DNA from: Pantoea sp. CCBC3-3-1
GTDB lineage: Bacteria > Pseudomonadota > Gammaproteobacteria > Enterobacterales > Enterobacteriaceae
Direction: 5' to 3'
NCBI RefSeq assembly: GCF_007981265.1
Contig: NZ_CP034363.1
Coordinates: 2,914,001 to 2,978,000, forward strand
Length of the DNA stretch: 64,000 nt
Shown here: positions 61,637-64,000 of the stretch, in pieces
Layout of the letters: the number at the start of each line of letters is the position of its first letter
How positions within the stretch are numbered: the first letter of the stretch is position 1
The notes under the pieces: generated by a model
The model's database searches: none
Seen by the model: the letters and a program-made list of their open reading frames with translations, nothing else
Told to the model about the DNA's origin: nothing
Program-made: the position numbers and the translations under genes

Positions 61637-62649
61637 GATCGGCTCACCACCGTGGCTGAAGGCGTTCTGGCACGGATGACAGGTAACCGCTCAAGAAGTG
61701 TTGGCAGTAGACCTTTGGGTAACAGCAGCACAAAGAGGATCAACACACTGCCCAATACAATATTGGGGTCAATCCATCCCAGTGTGCCGAGATACGCTGT
61801 CAGACCCTGCAGTATCAGGCAGGCCAGAATCGGGCCGAGTAATGTACCGACGCCACCTACCACCACCCAAATCAGTACCTGAGCACTGTTGGATAAGCTG
61901 AATACCGTGGGGCTGACAAAAACTGAGTTGGCAAAAAGACAGCCCGCCAGTCCTGCCAGACCCGCACCAATGGCAAACATATACAACTTGATACGGCGTG
62001 AGTCGTAACCCAGCAGTTCCGCGCGCGCTTCGTTTTCACGGACACCAGCAACTGCCCGACCAAACCGTGAACCGATCAGCCATTTACACAGCATGTAACC
62101 CGCAACCAGGGCACAAACCGCCATCATGAACACAACATCAGGAGAAAGTGGCACAGCGGGATTAAATGGCATATTCAGGGGTGGCGTGTCCGGCATGCCG
62201 TTGAACCCACCTAATCTGGCTTTACCGATATGCCAGGCATCCCCGGAAGTACTGTTCGCCAGTTTAAAAAGGATTAGTGTTACGGTGAGGGTGATGACGC
62301 CAAAATAGATGTCACTGAGACGACCATAAAAGACGAAATATCCCAGGATCAATGCGAACAGCATTGGCGTAGCAATGGCAATCGGTACTGCCCAGGTTGA
62401 GTCGCCAAAATTAACGCCAGCGACAGCATACCCATAGGCACCCAGGCCAAAAAACATGGACTGACCAAAACACAGAATACCTGCATGCCCCCAGATTAAC
62501 GCCATGCTCAGCGCGAAAAGCGCCAGGCTGACATAAATCGTGGCATTGATGAGTGAATACAAATCCATCACAGCAGGCAGCACCAGAAGCACAACCATTC
62601 CAGTAATCAGCGCCGCAATATTGCAGGATGCTGTCGAAGTGAGTTTCAT
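61633..62649 (-). CDS. ABC transporter permease, LivM/UrtC-like
   Basis: Inner-membrane permease of 338 residues with eight to ten helices. Seen: WGHAGILCFGQSMFFGLGAYGYA (split around 49-71), a family motif, and the ATPase-contact stretch AVAGVRENEARAELLGYDSRRIK (about 193-215). The end reads LLPKGLLPTLLERLP. It overlaps the livH-like gene by four bases. Substrate probably an amide, urea-like or branched amino compound. Confidence 0.9.
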   Translation of the reverse strand: MKLTSTASCNIAALITGMVVLLVLPAVMDLYSLINATIYVSLALFALSMALIWGHAGILCFGQSMFFGLGAYGYAVAGVNFGDSTWAVPIAIATPMLFALILGYFVFYGRLSDIYFGVITLTVTLILFKLANSTSGDAWHIGKARLGGFNGMPDTPPLNMPFNPAVPLSPDVVFMMAVCALVAGYMLCKWLIGSRFGRAVAGVRENEARAELLGYDSRRIKLYMFAIGAGLAGLAGCLFANSVFVSPTVFSLSNSAQVLIWVVVGGVGTLLGPILACLILQGLTAYLGTLGWIDPNIVLGSVLILFVLLLPKGLLPTLLERLPVIRARTPSATVVSRS

Positions 62650-63512
62650 GATGCCCCCCGGAAAATTTTACCGGTTATACCTGTTGGCAGAATGCGCAGT
62701 AACACTAAGGCCGCAGCCAGCAGTGCGATATCGCCAAAGATTGGATTGCTCAGGAAGGTGGTCACCGTGCCTATAGAACCAAGCAAGGCAGCGCTCAGTC
62801 CGGTGCCCGTTATGACGCTGGCTCCACCGGTAATAACCGTAATGAATGCTTTCGAGACATACGCCGCCCCCATGGTAGGAACCACACCCGAAAGCGGTGC
62901 CAGCAACGCACCGGTTAAACCACTTAAGGCAGCACCCAGCGAGAACGTCATCGCGAACACTCTTGAGCGATTAATCCCCATCGATGCTGCCATTTCGGGA
63001 TTCTGCATCGTTGCACGGGCAATCAGCCCCAGCCGTGTGTAACGCAGCAATGCATATCCGCCCACCAGCAAAATCAGGCAAACCACCACCATCAGCTGGT
63101 TGTACAGACTGATACTGAAGCCCGCGAAATCGACGCTGCCCAGGGGGGCGGAGATACCCTGAACACGATTACCAAACGACGTGGTTGCCATTCCGGTTAA
63201 CAACAGACTCAACCCCCAAGTCGCCAGCATGGTGTACACCATTCGCCCGTATAGATGACGAATAATGATCCGTTCAATGATCATCCCAAGTATGCCCACC
63301 ACACAGGGTGCCACCACCAGAATGGCTACCCAGACATTAATGCCTGCGTTTACGGCAAAAATGCTGGTAAAACCTCCCAGCATAATAAATTCACCGTGGG
63401 CGAGGTTTATCACGCGCATCATGCCAAAAATGACCGCCAGCCCTAATGAAACCAGGATTAACTCCGCAATTGAGTCAACGATTTGAATTATCGTAAGCAG
63501 CAGATAATGCAT
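62646..63512 (-). CDS. ABC transporter permease, LivH/UrtB-like
   Basis: Inner-membrane permease of 288 residues. Seen: LGLAVIFGMMRVINLAHGEF (about 23-42), the LivH signature, and LIARATMQNPEMAASMGINR (about 166-185), the ATPase-contact loop. ATG 63512 has GAGGAG upstream; a longer open frame begins with Arg/Ser-rich sequence and is rejected. Transcribed from upstream of the window's right edge. The substrate-binding protein gene expected for this importer is not in the window. Confidence 0.9.
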   Translation of the reverse strand: MHYLLLTIIQIVDSIAELILVSLGLAVIFGMMRVINLAHGEFIMLGGFTSIFAVNAGINVWVAILVVAPCVVGILGMIIERIIIRHLYGRMVYTMLATWGLSLLLTGMATTSFGNRVQGISAPLGSVDFAGFSISLYNQLMVVVCLILLVGGYALLRYTRLGLIARATMQNPEMAASMGINRSRVFAMTFSLGAALSGLTGALLAPLSGVVPTMGAAYVSKAFITVITGGASVITGTGLSAALLGSIGTVTTFLSNPIFGDIALLAAALVLLRILPTGITGKIFRGAS

Positions 63513-63523
63513 ATTCAGGCTCC

Positions 63524-64000
63524 TCAGGGATTCAGCACGATACGACCGACGGCTCTGCCGGTACGCAGATCGTCTAAAGCTTGCGGTAAACAGCAAAGCG
63601 GCCGTTGAGTGATGGGTAACGCACTCAATCCACCCTGAGAGGCCAGACTGATAAGCTGTGTCAGCTCATCAAGGCTACCCGTGTAACTGCCGGTGAGAGA
63701 GAGCGCTTTGAAAGGCAGCAAAGGGATGCGCAGCGTAGTTTGCCCCCCCTGCAATCCCACGAGGATGATGCGAGAGCCTTTTGCTACCGCGCTGATTGCC
63801 ATCTGCACGGTTGCAGGATTACCGACAGTATCAATGACACCGTGCAGTCGATGTTGAGCCAGCGATTTCAGCGCGTTGTCAGGGTCAGCACTGTTGCGGG
63901 TATTGAGTACATGCTCCGCCCCGAGCTGTCTGGCTGCTGCCAGCCTGTGATCCGCTATGTCACAGGCAATGATCCGGGTAAATCCCAGCACTTTCGCCAG
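63524..64000 (-). CDS. Zinc-type alcohol dehydrogenase, 5' part outside window
   Basis: C-terminal 158 residues of a medium-chain dehydrogenase; the frame is open to the right edge. Visible are the second half of the Rossmann domain (ACDIADHRLAAARQLGAEHV, VIDTVGNPATVQMAIS, GSRIILVGLQGG) and the closing substrate-domain strands (LSLTGSYTGSLDEL, GRAVGRIVL). The zinc-binding N-terminal half lies beyond base 64000, so catalytic residues cannot be checked. It is 11 bp before the livH-like gene and would oxidise an alcohol to an aldehyde for the aldehyde dehydrogenase. Confidence 0.8.
   Translation of the reverse strand: MAKVLGFTRIIACDIADHRLAAARQLGAEHVLNTRNSADPDNALKSLAQHRLHGVIDTVGNPATVQMAISAVAKGSRIILVGLQGGQTTLRIPLLPFKALSLTGSYTGSLDELTQLISLASQGGLSALPITQRPLCCLPQALDDLRTGRAVGRIVLNP

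Noticed and set aside
1..64000. CRISPR array, insertion sequence, toxin-antitoxin pair or rRNA
   Set aside because: No regularly spaced repeats, transposase motifs, toxin-antitoxin-like gene pairs or rRNA-like stretches were found on reading both strands.

Overview
The window looks like DNA from an enteric gammaproteobacterium (Enterobacterales; an Erwiniaceae or Pantoea-like host is plausible but not proven). The reasons are enteric-type regulators and catabolic genes (RspA/IdnO/IdnD-like enzymes, GntR/FCD repressor, CRP sites, MarA/Rob-type and NimR-type AraC proteins) and a conjugation module of the ICEKp/ICEEc1 type with CloDF13-like mobilization genes. No rRNA, tRNA, CRISPR array or intact transposase was found.

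Layout. (1) 1-6711: a fairly GC-rich sugar-acid locus. A ManD/RspA-like dehydratase (cut by the left edge) and a GntR/FCD regulator lie on the minus strand. A plus-strand operon follows: gluconate 5-dehydrogenase-like SDR, two ACS-type MFS transporters and an idonate 5-dehydrogenase-like enzyme. Copies of a 12-base motif sit at all three promoters. (2) 6858-16470: an AT-richer catabolic cluster with two MFS sugar transporters, an IolG-like oxidoreductase, two sugar isomerase/epimerase TIM barrels, a stand-alone PTS EIIA, an AraC regulator, a VOC protein and an exported royal-jelly-family protein. Three good CRP sites mark its promoters. The combination matches no pathway I can name. (3) 16840-17157: the decayed 3' end of a P4-type integrase. 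(4) 17522-30227: a TonB-dependent siderophore receptor, a complete RND efflux operon, a Fur-family regulator, an SDR with a NimR-like regulator, a broken rob-like gene and a small conserved gene. (5) 30606-47288: AlpA-, DUF2857- and DksA/TraR-type genes, then a complete virB1-virB11 type IV secretion operon, a palindrome-rich region that is the likely oriT, and mobB/mobC. No integrase accompanies it. (6) 47289-48600: a scrapyard with an ArdC-like C-terminus and an SDR fragment joined to a frameshifted MFS gene. (7) 48688-64000: a nitrogen-compound catabolic region with GabT, MocR/GabR-like and LysR regulators, RidA, an MHS transporter, an RraA-like protein, a ThDP enzyme, an M20 carbamoylase-type hydrolase, an aldehyde dehydrogenase, an ABM monooxygenase, a Liv/Urt-type ABC transporter without its binding protein, and a cut alcohol dehydrogenase.

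How the parts work together. Region 1 would import aldonates and interconvert them by oxidation at C5 and dehydration under one repressor. Region 2 would import a polyol or sugar, oxidise it with the IolG-like enzyme and isomerise the keto product, under CRP and AraC control; the EIIA may link uptake to PTS phosphorylation. Region 5 has every mating-pore and DNA-processing part needed for conjugation but no integration genes, and it is flanked by debris, which suggests an old mobile island. Region 7 would import an amide or ureido compound, hydrolyse it, oxidise the aldehyde and transaminate the amine. The true substrates of regions 2 and 7 are unknown and are the best prospects for new biology here.
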